From positions 248,001 to 312,000 of the forward strand of contig CAVUYM010000009.1 of the NCBI GenBank assembly GCA_963745675.1: a stretch of 64,000 bases of DNA, read 5' to 3'. Position 1 is the stretch's first letter. The number at the start of each line of letters is the position of its first letter. A program made the translations under genes and the position numbers. This document shows positions 38,046 to 48,277 of the stretch, piece after piece. Origin of the DNA: JAUIIK01 sp963745675. Its GTDB lineage: Bacteria > Chloroflexota > Chloroflexia > Thermomicrobiales > CFX8. A model generated the notes under the pieces. That model was not told the origin of the DNA, did not search any database, and saw only the letters and a program-made list of their open reading frames with translations.

Positions 38046-38967
38046 TCAGCCAGTAGATGCCCGGTCCGGCTCAATCCCGAAGCCGTCAGTACCCCGGCGG
38101 CGACGATGCAAGATTCCGACATAGCCGATCAAGCTGATGCGTTCGCCGAGCACAACCCACCCGATGAAGAGCGCGACAACCGGCGAGAGATAGGTGGCAT
38201 AGGAGGTCATCGTCGGTCCGAGGCGTTCGAGCGCCTGGTAGTAGATCGCGTAGGCCAGGCCGCTCGACATCGTGCCGAGTCCGAGGATTGCGAGTCATCT
38301 CCCGCGTTGAGATCCCAGAAACGCTGAAGCTTCCGCTGGCGAGCGTCAGCGGTAGAAGCACAACGATCGTCATCACCATCTGCAGAGCGACGATCGCAAA
38401 CGGATCGCCTCTGACATAGCGCCGGGCGTAGACAAAGCCGAAGCCGTAAAAGACGCTCGATACCGTCACCGCGACGACTCCCGGACTCAGCAACGCGCCG
38501 CCGCTGGTAGCCGTGCCGGAAAGTGCGACAACGCCGATGATCCCGAGGGCGATGCCGACCATGCGCTCACGGGTGATCGTTTCCGAGCGAAACACCAGAG
38601 CTGCGATCAGCAAGAGTGAAGAGCGGGATTGTCGAATTGAGCACGGCCGCCACCGATGACGCGACCGTCTTCTGCGCCCAGATCAACATGAAGAACGGCA
38701 CCAGATCCGCAGCGATGGTGATGACGGCGAGGTGCAGCCAAACCCGCCCGAATGGAGGCAGCTTTCTGCGACCAACGATCGCCAGCGTGCCGATGATCGC
38801 CAGTGCGGCGAAATGTACGCAGCAGGATCACCATCATTGGCGCGAACGATCCCGGCCAGGATGGCGATCCAGAGATAGGAACTGCCCCAGAGCAGGCCGA
38901 GCAATGGCATCAGCATCCAGGGTCGATTTGCACTTTTGATTTGCAGGAACACGGGCATCATCGGCAT
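38046..38967 (-). CDS. EamA-type drug/metabolite transporter, frameshifted
   Basis: This is a ten-segment DMT-superfamily permease. The first EamA half begins PLLGLLWGSSYLWIAIL; its end and the second half include VIGIALGIIGVVALSG-type sequence, FYGFGFVYARRYVRG, SSGLAYAIYYQALERLGPT and SYATYLSPVVALFIGWVVLGE. Frame changes are needed near 38830, 38620, 38300 and 38080. The start near 38967 is a guess among several Met codons. Substrates of such proteins cannot be predicted from sequence. Confidence 0.75.
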
Positions 38968-39162
38968 CGCGCCCCAATCGCCAACACCCAGAATCGACTG
39001 CGAGTCGATCTCCAAGAGCCAACGATGGGGTTCCGGCCTGCCGGATGACCCATCTCGAGCGAATGATCCTCAATCGGGGTACTGGCAAGTCAAGCGGATC
39101 AGGCAGGAAAGTCGTCCCGTCTCATTGCAGGACTCCTGCTAGACTGCTACCGAGGAGGTCAC

Positions 39163-40613
39163 ATGTTCCGACGGAGCTGATTCAGACAAACTCGGAATCG
39201 CATCAGCCGAAACGCTGGCAAGAACTCGCTGGCGTCCCTGGCTGACTCTGAATCAGGAACTAGGTATGACCTCTACTCATCAAGAAACTCGCTACCACAT
39301 CATTCTGCCCGGCAATGACGGGGCGTCAGTGTTGACGCTCAAGTCGGAAGGGCGATACCGCCTGCCCGGTTGGAGTTCAAACAATCCAGCCTTTTGGCAG
39401 GAGACGCAGGCGGTTAACCAGGGCGTTCTAGAACAGCTCGGATTAACTGTCGCAACGCTGCGCGCCTGCCGGCTGGATTGGACTGGTGATACCCGAAATA
39501 GCTACTACCTCGTCGAGTCTCTGAGCACCGATTGGGAACCGCCAGAAGAAGCCACCTGGATCGACGCCGGAGCAGCCGAGCGAATCGAGTGGCACAACGA
39601 TGTCGATCGAAGAGTGCTGCTGGAGTGGTTCGCCAACCGTGACTCGGATAGGCGCGTAGCGTGGTACCGACCTGGCTGGTTTGAAGAAGCTCGTGGCTGG
39701 ATTGAGCAGAAGATTCGAGACGCCGGTATTACCCGGATTGGTGGCGTCGAGCAACTGCGTTCCTGGGAGCGATCTTCGATCATGCGAGTGGCAACTAACG
39801 CCGGTGATCTTTACTTCAAGGCGGTCGCTCGCGGATGGGGGCATGAACCGGCACTGACGGATATCTCTCTGCACACTTTCCAGATTTGATGCCTTCGGTG
39901 GTTGCTGCCGAACCCGAGTCAGGACGCATGCTCGTGCGTGAATTTGCTGGTGAGCCGCTGCCGGATTCGAAAAGTGTGGAACAGTGGATAGCGGCGTACG
40001 GGGCGCTCGGGAGAGTCCAGCGAGAGTTGGTCCCACTGACATCAGAATTGGAAGCACTCGAGGTTCCGGTGCGGGATCTCGAAGCGATTCAGGCGGAGAT
40101 TCCGGCTCTACTGGGTGACGAGCGCAGGATGCGCGCGGGTATGGATAGTGGGCTGAACGAAACCGAGATCGCAGCCTTGCGGGCCGCCGAACCGCGGTTT
40201 GTCGATGCATGCCGGCGCTTGCAGACCGGCCCGGTTCCGTTGTCTCTCGATCACGGCGACTTCTGGCCCGGGAATATCTACACAAGCTCTGAAAAGGTCA
40301 CGCTTTTTGACTGGTCAGACGCTGCGATCACCCACCCATTCTTTAGCCTGGTAATGGCGGAGGATGAGATTGCTGAAAGTCTCGTTGATGAGCCTAGCTG
40401 GAGCGCGGCAGGTGATCGACGCCTATCTCGCTGCAGTGGACGATGTATGCGCCGCTGGAGGAGTTGCGGGAGGTGTTTGACGACGCGATGCTGATTGCGC
40501 CGTTACACCTGGCGATGATGTACCGCTCGGTTTACCTGCCGGCGATGGAGTTTATCGACGAACTCGACCGTATGGCGCCACACTTTCTCAGATGGCTAGC
40601 AGGTAGAGTGTAA
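39163..40613 (+). CDS. APH/choline-kinase-fold phosphotransferase with extra N-terminal domain, frameshifted
   Basis: GAGGAGGTCAC precedes ATG 39163 (MFRRS). A frame change at about 39178 joins it to the long frame. Residues up to about 180 form an N-terminal domain (GRYRLPGW, FWQETQAVNQGVLEQLGL, reminiscent of NUDIX-type helices but without its motif). Then comes the kinase fold with LRSWERSSIMRVAT, DLYFKAV, SLDHGDFWPGNIY (catalytic loop) and LFDWSDAAITHPF (metal Asp). Further changes lie near 39890, 40410 and 40450; the end MAPHFLRWLAGRV stops at 40611-40613. The substrate is unknown. Confidence 0.72.
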
Positions 40614-40632
40614 GGTGTGGGCGTCCGAACGT

Positions 40633-40669
40633 CGGGAGTCAATGTAGTTGGCGAGTGGCATGACTCCCG
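40633..40669 (+). terminator. Hairpin after the kinase-fold gene
   Basis: CGGGAGTCA (40633-40641) pairs perfectly with TGACTCCCG (40661-40669) around a 19-nt loop, 20 bp after the stop. No clear T-tract follows. Confidence 0.5.
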
Positions 40670-40980
40670 GCTATTCGATCGCGCTGGTGCGAATAGATTT
40701 GGTGGTCGACGTAGCCTCAGTGTCGATCGCTTCGCATAGGCTGACCCTCGGCTCGGTGGCAACGTTCAATACATTCGGCCTGAGTGCTGCACGGGCTCGT
40801 AATCTCCGTCAGGATCGGGACAAGTTTGGGATATGGGAGCCGGTAACGGGCGGTATACTCGATGATGGGCAGGGTGCTTTCCATGATGGATGTATGAGTG
40901 CCCACCCGTATGTGGCGGATGAGATTCAGCATTCAGTTCGTCGCAAGCCCAACGCATGAAATCCCAGGGAGATAAAGAAC
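40670..40980. other. Intergenic region before ftsY
   Basis: I see no gene in these 311 bases. TATACT at 40854-40859 could be an ftsY -10, but a -35 at the right distance is lacking. AGGGAGAT at about 40966 is the ftsY ribosome site. Confidence 0.5.
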
Positions 40981-41934
40981 GTGATCCTGAACCGCATCTT
41001 TCGCCGCCAGTCCGAACCTGATGTCCATATCGAGGAAGGTCTCAAGAAGACACGGCGGGGTATCTTCGCTGAGATCACGGCGCTCTTTGACCGTTCGTCG
41101 ATTGACGAAGAACTGTTTGAGGATCTCGAGGCGCTGCTAATCCAGGCGGATGTCGGCGTTGAGACGACGGTCGAGATCGTCGAAGCCTTGCGGGACGACA
41201 TCGCCGACAACAGAATCATCGATCCAACTGACGCCAAACTCCTGCTGCGCGACCAGATGGTGAAGCTCCTGGCTGACGCGACCCGTAATCGAAAGGTCAA
41301 GATCTACAAGCGCGGCACGCCTTTCGTCACGCTCGTCGTTGGCGTCAACGGAACCGGTAAGACGACCTCAATCGCGAAACTGGCCCACTTTCACCAGCAG
41401 CGAGGGCGCAACGTCCTGCTTGTTGCCGGCGACACATTCCGAGCGGCCGCCATCGACCAGCTGAAGGTCTGGGGCGAGCGGATCAACGCTCCGGTTATCG
41501 CCCACGGTCCGAACGCCGATCCCGGTGCGGTGGTATTCGACGGTATGAAGGCCGGCTATGCGCGCAACGCCGATATTCTGCTCGTCGACACGGCCGGACG
41601 GTTGCACACGAAGTTCAACCTCATGGAGGAGCTGACCAAGATCAAGCGTGTGATGCAGCGGCACGTCGAGGAAGCGCCGCAGGAAGTCTTGCTGGTCATC
41701 GACGCGACGACTGGCCAGAACGGACTCGTTCAGGCCAAGAAGTTCGCCGAAGCTGCCGACATCACCGACATCATGATCTCCAAGCTCGACGGCACGGCCA
41801 AGGGCGGCATCGCGTTCGCTATATCCCGTCAGATCGGTATCCCGATCTCCTACATCGGCACCGGCGAGAAGGTCACTGACTTCGCCGAGTTCAACCACGA
41901 AGCCTTCGTCGACTCCCTTTTCTTCGAGGGCTAG
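40981..41934 (+). CDS. ftsY: Signal recognition particle receptor FtsY
   Basis: FtsY docks SRP-ribosome complexes at the membrane. The 317-residue GTPase starts at GTG 40981 with AGGGAGAT upstream. A short N-terminus leads into the helical N domain (EELFEDLEALLIQADVGVETT) and the G domain: GVNGTGKTTS (G1, near 121-130), DTFRAAAIDQLK, DTAGRLH (G3), SKLDGTAKGG (G4) and YIGTGEK (G5). It is intact. No long acidic A domain is present, as is usual outside Proteobacteria. Confidence 0.97.
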   Translation: MILNRIFRRQSEPDVHIEEGLKKTRRGIFAEITALFDRSSIDEELFEDLEALLIQADVGVETTVEIVEALRDDIADNRIIDPTDAKLLLRDQMVKLLADATRNRKVKIYKRGTPFVTLVVGVNGTGKTTSIAKLAHFHQQRGRNVLLVAGDTFRAAAIDQLKVWGERINAPVIAHGPNADPGAVVFDGMKAGYARNADILLVDTAGRLHTKFNLMEELTKIKRVMQRHVEEAPQEVLLVIDATTGQNGLVQAKKFAEAADITDIMISKLDGTAKGGIAFAISRQIGIPISYIGTGEKVTDFAEFNHEAFVDSLFFEG

Positions 41935-42203
41935 ACTGGCGTAATGTAGCCAATAGTCTGTCTGGCGCAGGTAACACCATCCTATGCTAGAGTATTGATC
42001 AACGATCTATATTCGAGAGCCGACGCAGGGCCATGTCTGTCCATGTTGGACTGAGCGCCGTCGAGCCACCCGTCGTACCAGCGAGCGACAGTGGAGTCTG
42101 GCACCAGGCAGACGAACTAGAACATGTGGACGCATCTGGTGGCCTTGAGGGATGTCGCGTCGGCGAGATGGGTAGCTAAACCCGTCACAAAGGGGCGCAG
42201 TAG

Positions 42204-44527
42204 GTGCAGATCGGTGCGCACATCCCCGGATTGCCGGTACCGCGAACGGCGTTAGTTGGCCGTGAACGTGATCTCATCGCCGTAAAAGGCATATTGGCAA
42301 ATGCCAATACGCGCTTACTGACGCTCACTGGTGTCGGCGGCTGCGGTAAGACGCGGCTGGCTATCGAGTTGATTACCGAACTAGCTCCTGACTTGCCACG
42401 ACGTGTCTGGGTGGTAGAGCTGGGTCGAATCGCAGACCCTGAGCTCCTTCCGATTGATTTTGGCCGAGACACTCAGAGTGCAAGAAGCCGATTCGAGGGC
42501 TTCACTAACTGCGATCGCAGATCGCATTGGGAGCCAGCCGGCTCTTTTACTTCTGGACAATTGCGAACATCTTATTGACGCCTGTGCAGGGTTTGTGGAC
42601 ATGCTGCTCAGCAAATGCCCGGGGCTGCAGGTGCTCGCGACCAGCCGTGAACCGTTGCACGTCGAAGGGGAGCGGCAGTACCGCGTACCACCACTTGACG
42701 TTCCTGACCGCGAAGCACCTGGAACGATCGCTACGATCGCCAAGTCTCCTGCGGTGCAAGTGTTCGTGAGCCAGGCACAGAGCATTCTGCCAGCATTTCA
42801 GCTGACTCCCAACAATGCCATTGTGGTCGCCCGCATCTGTGCCCGGCTGGATGGTATCCCGCTAGCGCTGGAACTGGCGGCCGCGCAATTGCGCGTCCTC
42901 GGGATTGAGCAGATCCTCGAGCGACTGGATGATGATTTCCATCTATTAACTGGTGGTAGCCGGGTTGCCCCGACCCGTCACCAGACGCTCCAAGCCGCTC
43001 TCGAATGGAGCGACGCGCTGCTGACCGACTCCGAGCGTGCAGTGTTTCGCTACCTGGGAGTCTTCGTGGGAGAGTTTCAGCTCAAGGGAGTAGATGCACT
43101 CTGCGCAGAACTGGTTGGTCCGTCCGAGACGGTCCTGGAGGTGTTGACGAGCCTGGTTGACAAATCATTAGTTGTGGCGGTGAGTGAGGACTACCTGGCG
43201 TGGTATCACCTGCTAGAGCCGTTGCGGCAATTTGCCCTCGAATTGTTGGAAGAGCGGGAGGAAACCGGTGATGCGCGTGCCCGGCATGCTGCCTACTATG
43301 TCGATCTCGCGGAGCGCTCCACGAACGCACTGAGAGGACCCGAGCAGGCGGTGTGGCTGAGAGGTTTGGAACGCGAGCACGGTAATTTTCGAGCGGCGCT
43401 GGACTGGGCGCAGCGGCAGGAGGATGTGTCAACCGAGCTGCGCCTCGCCATAGAGATCACCCCTTTCTGGGAGATGCGCGGGCATTTTCAGGAAGGTCTC
43501 CAGTATTTGCGCAAGGCATTGGCGCGAGCGACTGCGACCGCCGATCCTTCACTGCGCTTGCGAGCGATGCTTTGTGCCGGACGACTGTCCCACTTCTTCG
43601 ATCAAGCGCCAACGTCCAGGTTTGAGGAAGCCGAACAGCTTCCTGGAGGCGAGTTACTGTCTGGCGCGGGAATTGAATCACCAGGAATGTATAGCGGGCG
43701 CACTTTATAGTCTGGGGCTGCTCTATCGATCGCAGGGTAACTATGCGCGCTCGATTGTCTTCCTTGAGGATGCATTGAGCCTGTATCAGCAGCAGTACGA
43801 CGAGCACGGTGCGGCGCTGGTTCTCATGCATCTCGGAACTACGAAGTATTTCCAGGGTGAATCCGGTGAGGCGACGAAACTGGTTGCTGAGAGTCTCGAT
43901 CTATTGCGCCCGCTTGGTGACTTGCGTCTAATCGGGCATGCTCAGATGTTGCTTGGCAAATACGCGCGATCGCGAGGCGATTATGTCCAAGCGATGCAGC
44001 TCATCGTCGAGGGTTTGGCGATGCATCAACGCCTTGGTATCCGCTGGATGGCTACCGAGGATCTGCTCGCTCTGGTGGGTGTTTTGCTTGATACAGGGCG
44101 ACACCGACAGAGTGTAATGTTCATGGCCGCAGCCCAGACACTGATTGATGGCATGGGTAGCCCTGTGGCTGGCGCGATGTACGCGGAAACGAGAGCGAAG
44201 TTTGAAGTGCTTCGCCAGGAGGAGTGGTTCGAGGCAGCCTGGGCGGAAGGATATGAGCTTGATCCACGCGGGGTTGTTCTGGCTGCTCAGGCACTGCTAG
44301 ATGAGCCGGAAGCTCGTGACCTGCCTACGGAGCGCGACATACCAACTCTCACGCCGCGAGAGCATGAAGTCGCAAATCTGCTCGCCGAGGGCTATACAGA
44401 TCGCCAGATTGCCGATGAACTCTTCATCGCCGTTGGCACCGTTGGGGTACACGTCCACAACATTCTCCAGAAGTTGGAGCTTCGGTCGCGAGTGCAAGTC
44501 GCGGGCTGGTTGGAAGAGCATCAGTAA
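42204..44527 (+). CDS. LuxR-type STAND ATPase regulator with TPR-like middle, frameshifted
   Basis: This is a large transcription factor of the AfsR/LAL type. The N-terminal NTPase has LVGRERDL, LTGVGGCGKTRLAIEL (Walker A), LLLLDNCEHL (Walker B) and VLATSREPLHVEGE. The middle is helical with TPR-like repeats (GALYSLGLLYRSQGNYARSI). The C-terminal HTH reads LTPREHEVANLLAEGYTDRQIADEL...VHVHNILQKL. Frame changes lie near 42460 and 43640. The start is GTG 42204. A 48-codon frame at 42033-42179 just upstream could be a leader or unrelated. Ligand and targets are unknown. Confidence 0.85.
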
Positions 44528-44792
44528 CTCGATTGCCCGATCCAGCTAATGCCGCCGTCTGAGGACCGCGGTAATCGCTTCTTCGCGTCCGCCTCTGGTG
44601 GGCCTGGTCAGTCGACTGGGTTGCGCGGAACCAGAGAAATATATAGCTATCTATAGAGACTCTATATAGCGATCCTGATCTATCTCCCTCATACTCAGAT
44701 TAGATGACATCTCAATCTCTGATTCCGTGGCGCACCTTCACCGGGAGTACGCCGCGTCGCGTGAGCCTGTGCAGTTTCTGAGGAGGGAGGCT

Positions 44793-45086
44793 ATGCACGC
44801 ATCGATATTCCGGATCGACTTCGGAAGTTGCGCCGTTACCGGCGAACGCTGGCGATGCGGTCGTTCTTTGGCGACGGCGCTGAACGCAGTGGAAGGGTTC
44901 GTCGCCTTCATTGCGCTCGAATCAGAGGCGGGTGTCGCGGCGGGCCTTTGCATCTGCATCGACGCGACGACGCTTGATCAGGCGCAGCGAGTAGCAGATG
45001 CCTGGCAGCGTAATAGTGGTGGGCATGAGGGCACTGGGGTGCAACCGATCGCCAAAGGTGAAGTGATAGTACAGCGCGGTTTCTAG
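44793..45086 (+). CDS. Small ABM-like dimeric alpha-beta barrel protein
   Basis: GAGGAGGGAGG precedes ATG 44793, giving 97 residues. The layout is ferredoxin-like: MHASIFRIDF, a helix, then VEGFVAFIALESEAGVAAGLCICIDA, a helix (DQAQRVADAWQRN) and a last strand KGEVIVQRGF. This fits the antibiotic-biosynthesis-monooxygenase/stress-responsive barrel superfamily; no cofactor site is evident. The AT-rich stretch upstream (44640-44671) contains an imperfect inverted repeat GCTATCTATAGAG/CTCTATATAGC that may be an operator or terminator. Confidence 0.65.
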   Translation: MHASIFRIDFGSCAVTGERWRCGRSLATALNAVEGFVAFIALESEAGVAAGLCICIDATTLDQAQRVADAWQRNSGGHEGTGVQPIAKGEVIVQRGF

Positions 45087-45302
45087 CCTCATCCGCCCTC
45101 GAAGCGGCGGCAAGGAGACTCCACGAACCGATTGACTTCAAGCGCCGCAGCTTGCCCAATCCGTCTGACTGGCTTGAAGCTGATACAGCTGGCAGAGATC
45201 GGAGTTGGAGGGCGTGGATGCTCGCGGTCACCCTGACCAATCCCAGGTACCTACCGCGCGTTGAGGGAGGTTTGATGAGACCGTGAATGGAAAGATGCAC
45301 TC

Positions 45303-47771
45303 ATGTATACACCACATGTGTCGCGGACGGTGCCCAAGTCTGGCAAGCGGATGATTCTACGAATAGTCACTACGATCGCGCTCGTCTTCGTCATGATTCC
45401 GGCATCGATGCTTGCGCCCTCAGTGGCCGCCGCCACACCGGAAGTGGATTGCGGGGCAGTGATGCAGTCCGTCGCTGATATCGCCGATATCGAGCGCTGC
45501 AAGACGAGCCCGACATATCCCAGTTGGATGACTGACAACGCTGACAAGCTCGGCCAGCGCCCGCTGTCGCAGGTCGTCATTCCCGGTGCGCACGACGCGC
45601 TCACTGGGCTGTACGAAGAGAATGCCCCTGGCGCCCAGTGGATGGTGCAGACTCAGGACCTAAATCTGTGGGGACTGTTGCAGGCTGGTGTGCGCACATT
45701 CGACCTGCGTTTTTGCACCCCGGATGACAAACCGTCTGAGTTTTACGCTTGCCATGGTGGGTTCTATGCCGACAAAGTTACGCCCGAAAGCGTAATCAGT
45801 GACCTCGAATCGTTCACGAACGCCCATCCTCAAGAGATTCTTATTGTCGGTTGGAGGTGGGAAAATCCGACGGGGAACGACGCGACGCGGAAGCAGATCT
45901 GTTCTAACTTCTTCGAAACCTTCCGGAACATCCTGGTCCCTACGACCGTCGATGGCACGGCAACGCTGGAGGAGATTTGGAGCCTGCCCAACCAGCCGCG
46001 GATCATCATGCACACCGAGGACATCCCAGGTCAGGTCAATACAAAAGCTTGCGATTCGTACTACGCGGACAATCTGAATTATCACAATGGGCCGTCGGAC
46101 CGGAACCTGGATTGGGCGTCCAGTTTCTACGGTGGCCATTGGGCGAATAGCCCCTTTGGTGATCGGGATGCAAGCGTGACGGGCGTGTGCGGTCTCCACG
46201 TCGACGTCGATGCCATCATCGATCATCTGCCGGATCTGATTCCTGTCGAACTCAAGAACGTCGTGCGACTTGCTCTTGAAAAACTCTACTCGGATGATTA
46301 CTGTACCGATGTCGCTACGGCGAACACCCTGGACCTGACGTCCAACCGGGACCCGACCAAACTCAACAACACACAGGCAGTGCTCACTCCGACTGATATC
46401 CCTCAGATCGCTTATGGCGTTTACGCCTTGACAGCTGGGACGGAGGCTATCTCGTCTGAATGGCCGGCTATCGAAAACAACCTGCTAAACCTTTGGAAGT
46501 CAAACACCAGTGGCGCTCGTCGGCGCTTCAACATCATTCTCGGCGACTTCGTCGAGCACTCCGGGCTGGTTCCGCTGACAATCAAACTCAATACCGGCCC
46601 GCTCATCGACCAGGATCTTTTCTTCAGCAATGACGGGACGCCATACGTTCCTGGAGCGGGCAATTGGTCCAATGGGCTCACACTGAAGATCAGCTGTGAG
46701 GAGGAAGTCTTTGGCGAGCTAGTGAAGAGCTTCCCAATCGACGGGGTGACCGTCTCGGGCGTTGGAGACAATACGACACTGTCGGGAACTGGCCCATGGG
46801 AGATCGATCTCACCGCGCCGGTCGAGAATGGGGCCCTCACCCTGACGTGCTCTGATACTTCCGGCAAGATCGCAAGGACGACGATCACAGGCCTCTACAT
46901 CAATGGGGCACCAACGGTGAATGCTGGCCCAGACAGGGAGATCGACGAAGGCGATGCCCTGAAGCTCTCGACGACATTCACCGATGAGCCCGCAAGTGAC
47001 ACGCATGTCGCTAGTATCAACTGGGACGACGGCACAACCGAGAGCGGAATCGTGACCGAACCCGATGGTGCTAGTGTCGGCACCGTGGCAGGTAGCCATG
47101 TCTATGTCGACGATGGCAGCCACACCATTACCGTCTGCGTAACGGACAGCTTTGATATCGAAGGGTGCGACTCTCTGGAGTTGACGGTCAACAACGTCCC
47201 ACCGGTGATTACCGGCATCGTTACCAACGAACCGGTCTCGCAAGGTGATCCGGCTGTCATTACCGTCAGCGCAACTGATCCGGCCGGGGTCAATGATCCG
47301 CTTACGTATGCCTTCGACTGTGACAACGACAGCAGCTATGAGACACCCGGTGACGGCAACATCGGTACCTGTACGCTCGATCCATCTGCCGCGACTTCGA
47401 CTATTGGCGTTCAGGTCAGCGACGATGACGGTGGCGTAACGACTGCAAGTGCCGAGGTGAGTCAAAACGTCACCGTTTGCAGCAACGCGTATACCGGCGC
47501 GTTTTCGTCGGCGGGCGCCCTTGCCTGCCCGCCAGGGACCAACCTGTTGGTGCTGCCAGGTCCGCAGCCGACGACGTTGTGTATCAACGGCTACACCGGC
47601 TCAATCTCCTGGAGCCCGAATGGCTGTCCGGTGCGCGGCTCGCGAGCGCATGTTGTGCCGGAAGATGGCCCGCTCTACTTTTGCCAGAGTAGCTGGACGG
47701 GAAGTCTGCGGGCCTTCGTTGGACTACAGCAATGCAACGCAAATGAGACGCCAGGAGTGATACCCGGCTAG
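45303..47771 (+). CDS. Secreted PI-PLC-X-like protein with PKD domains and C-terminal cysteine repeats
   Basis: This intact 822-residue protein has a signal peptide (IVTTIALVFVMIPASML, cut near residue 44). The PLC-X-type TIM barrel shows the two catalytic histidines, VVIPGAHDAL (H97) and YACHGGFY (H151), with LLQAGVRTFDLRF and EILIVGWRWE. Later come two PKD-type domains (about 535-725: VNAGPDREIDEGD, HVYVDDGSHTITVCV). The last 100 residues are three short repeats, each Cys...[YW]TG[AS]...Cys. Phosphodiester cleavage of lipids or anchors is likely, but substrate and metal need are unknown. The same C-terminal cassette ends the beta-helix protein downstream. Confidence 0.8.
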   Translation: MYTPHVSRTVPKSGKRMILRIVTTIALVFVMIPASMLAPSVAAATPEVDCGAVMQSVADIADIERCKTSPTYPSWMTDNADKLGQRPLSQVVIPGAHDALTGLYEENAPGAQWMVQTQDLNLWGLLQAGVRTFDLRFCTPDDKPSEFYACHGGFYADKVTPESVISDLESFTNAHPQEILIVGWRWENPTGNDATRKQICSNFFETFRNILVPTTVDGTATLEEIWSLPNQPRIIMHTEDIPGQVNTKACDSYYADNLNYHNGPSDRNLDWASSFYGGHWANSPFGDRDASVTGVCGLHVDVDAIIDHLPDLIPVELKNVVRLALEKLYSDDYCTDVATANTLDLTSNRDPTKLNNTQAVLTPTDIPQIAYGVYALTAGTEAISSEWPAIENNLLNLWKSNTSGARRRFNIILGDFVEHSGLVPLTIKLNTGPLIDQDLFFSNDGTPYVPGAGNWSNGLTLKISCEEEVFGELVKSFPIDGVTVSGVGDNTTLSGTGPWEIDLTAPVENGALTLTCSDTSGKIARTTITGLYINGAPTVNAGPDREIDEGDALKLSTTFTDEPASDTHVASINWDDGTTESGIVTEPDGASVGTVAGSHVYVDDGSHTITVCVTDSFDIEGCDSLELTVNNVPPVITGIVTNEPVSQGDPAVITVSATDPAGVNDPLTYAFDCDNDSSYETPGDGNIGTCTLDPSAATSTIGVQVSDDDGGVTTASAEVSQNVTVCSNAYTGAFSSAGALACPPGTNLLVLPGPQPTTLCINGYTGSISWSPNGCPVRGSRAHVVPEDGPLYFCQSSWTGSLRAFVGLQQCNANETPGVIPG

Positions 47772-47801
47772 CACGTCGTTCAATTGATGCTCGAGTACTG
47801 T

Positions 47802-47835
47802 GGCCCCGCGCATCCGTCAAAGGGAGCGCGGGGCC
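47802..47835 (+). terminator. Terminator of the PLC-like gene
   Basis: GGCCCCGCGC (47802-47811) pairs perfectly with 47826-47835 around 14 nt, followed by ATATTTCG. It lies 30 bp after the stop and is duplicated at 50355-50388. Confidence 0.75.
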
Positions 47836-47866
47836 ATATTTCGCAGAGTGTGTCGGTGATGCCCGG

Positions 47867-48007
47867 TCAGTCTCGGAACGTTCCAAGTGAGCGCAATTGC
47901 TGGCCACCCTCGCCGAAGTTCGAGGGATCTAGCCACTGCTCGAAGCTGGATTCGACGTCGGGCCATTCGCTGTCGATGATCGAGTACCAGGCGGTATCGC
48001 GGTTGTA
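47867..48007 (-). pseudogene. 3' fragment of a GNAT acetyltransferase gene
   Basis: On the minus strand this reads YNRDTAWYSIIDSEWPDVES, then SFEQWLDPSNFGEGGQQLRS and LGTFRD before a stop at 47867. It is identical at nearly every residue to the end of the intact acetyltransferase at 50420-51130. The upstream 80% of the gene is absent, replaced at 48007 by an unrelated sequence. It is a by-product of the segmental duplication. Confidence 0.85.
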
Positions 48008-48145
48008 ATCTGGAACCCGGACGGCAGGCCGGATACCTTCCGTATGCGGATCTGGTACGAGGTCGGCGGCGCGGAGGTCGAGATCTACGACAACGGCGCC
48101 AACCAGCCGCTCGATGGCGGGTCAATCGTCATTCACCGCAAGTGA
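48002..48145 (+). pseudogene. C-terminal fragment of another secreted protein
   Basis: From the breakpoint the plus strand reads VIWNPDGRPDTFRMRIWYEV, then GGAEVEIYDNG and LDGGSIVIHRK before a stop at 48143-48145. Endings of the type TFRxRIW...GGSIVIH are usual for secreted beta-rich proteins as I recall them. No start or upstream body remains. It is the other side of the duplication junction. Confidence 0.6.
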
Positions 48146-48277
48146 CGAGCGGCGCCTGGCCGGGAGCGCGATCGGCTGCTTGCAGATCGACATCAGCCGA
48201 ACGGCTCCCGGTCAGACGCGCGCGATGAAGGCAGGAGAGACGACATGCGACGATCTGGACGATCTGGAGGAAGCAGT

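Larger units (their letters stand above)
47772..48007. repeat. Segmental duplication, copy 1
   Basis: This stretch matches 50324-50560 base for base with scattered changes. It includes the hairpin terminator and the 3' end of a GNAT gene. The last 140 bp differ at about four positions; the first 90 bp differ more. The match ends abruptly after GGTTGTA at 48007, marking a breakpoint. The coding region to the left (the cysteine-repeat cassette) is also related but more diverged. Confidence 0.8.

Noticed and set aside
42033..42179. 48-codon frame upstream of the LuxR-type regulator
   Set aside because: It has an ATG but no good ribosome site and no recognisable content; it could equally be a leader or chance, so it is not listed as a gene.
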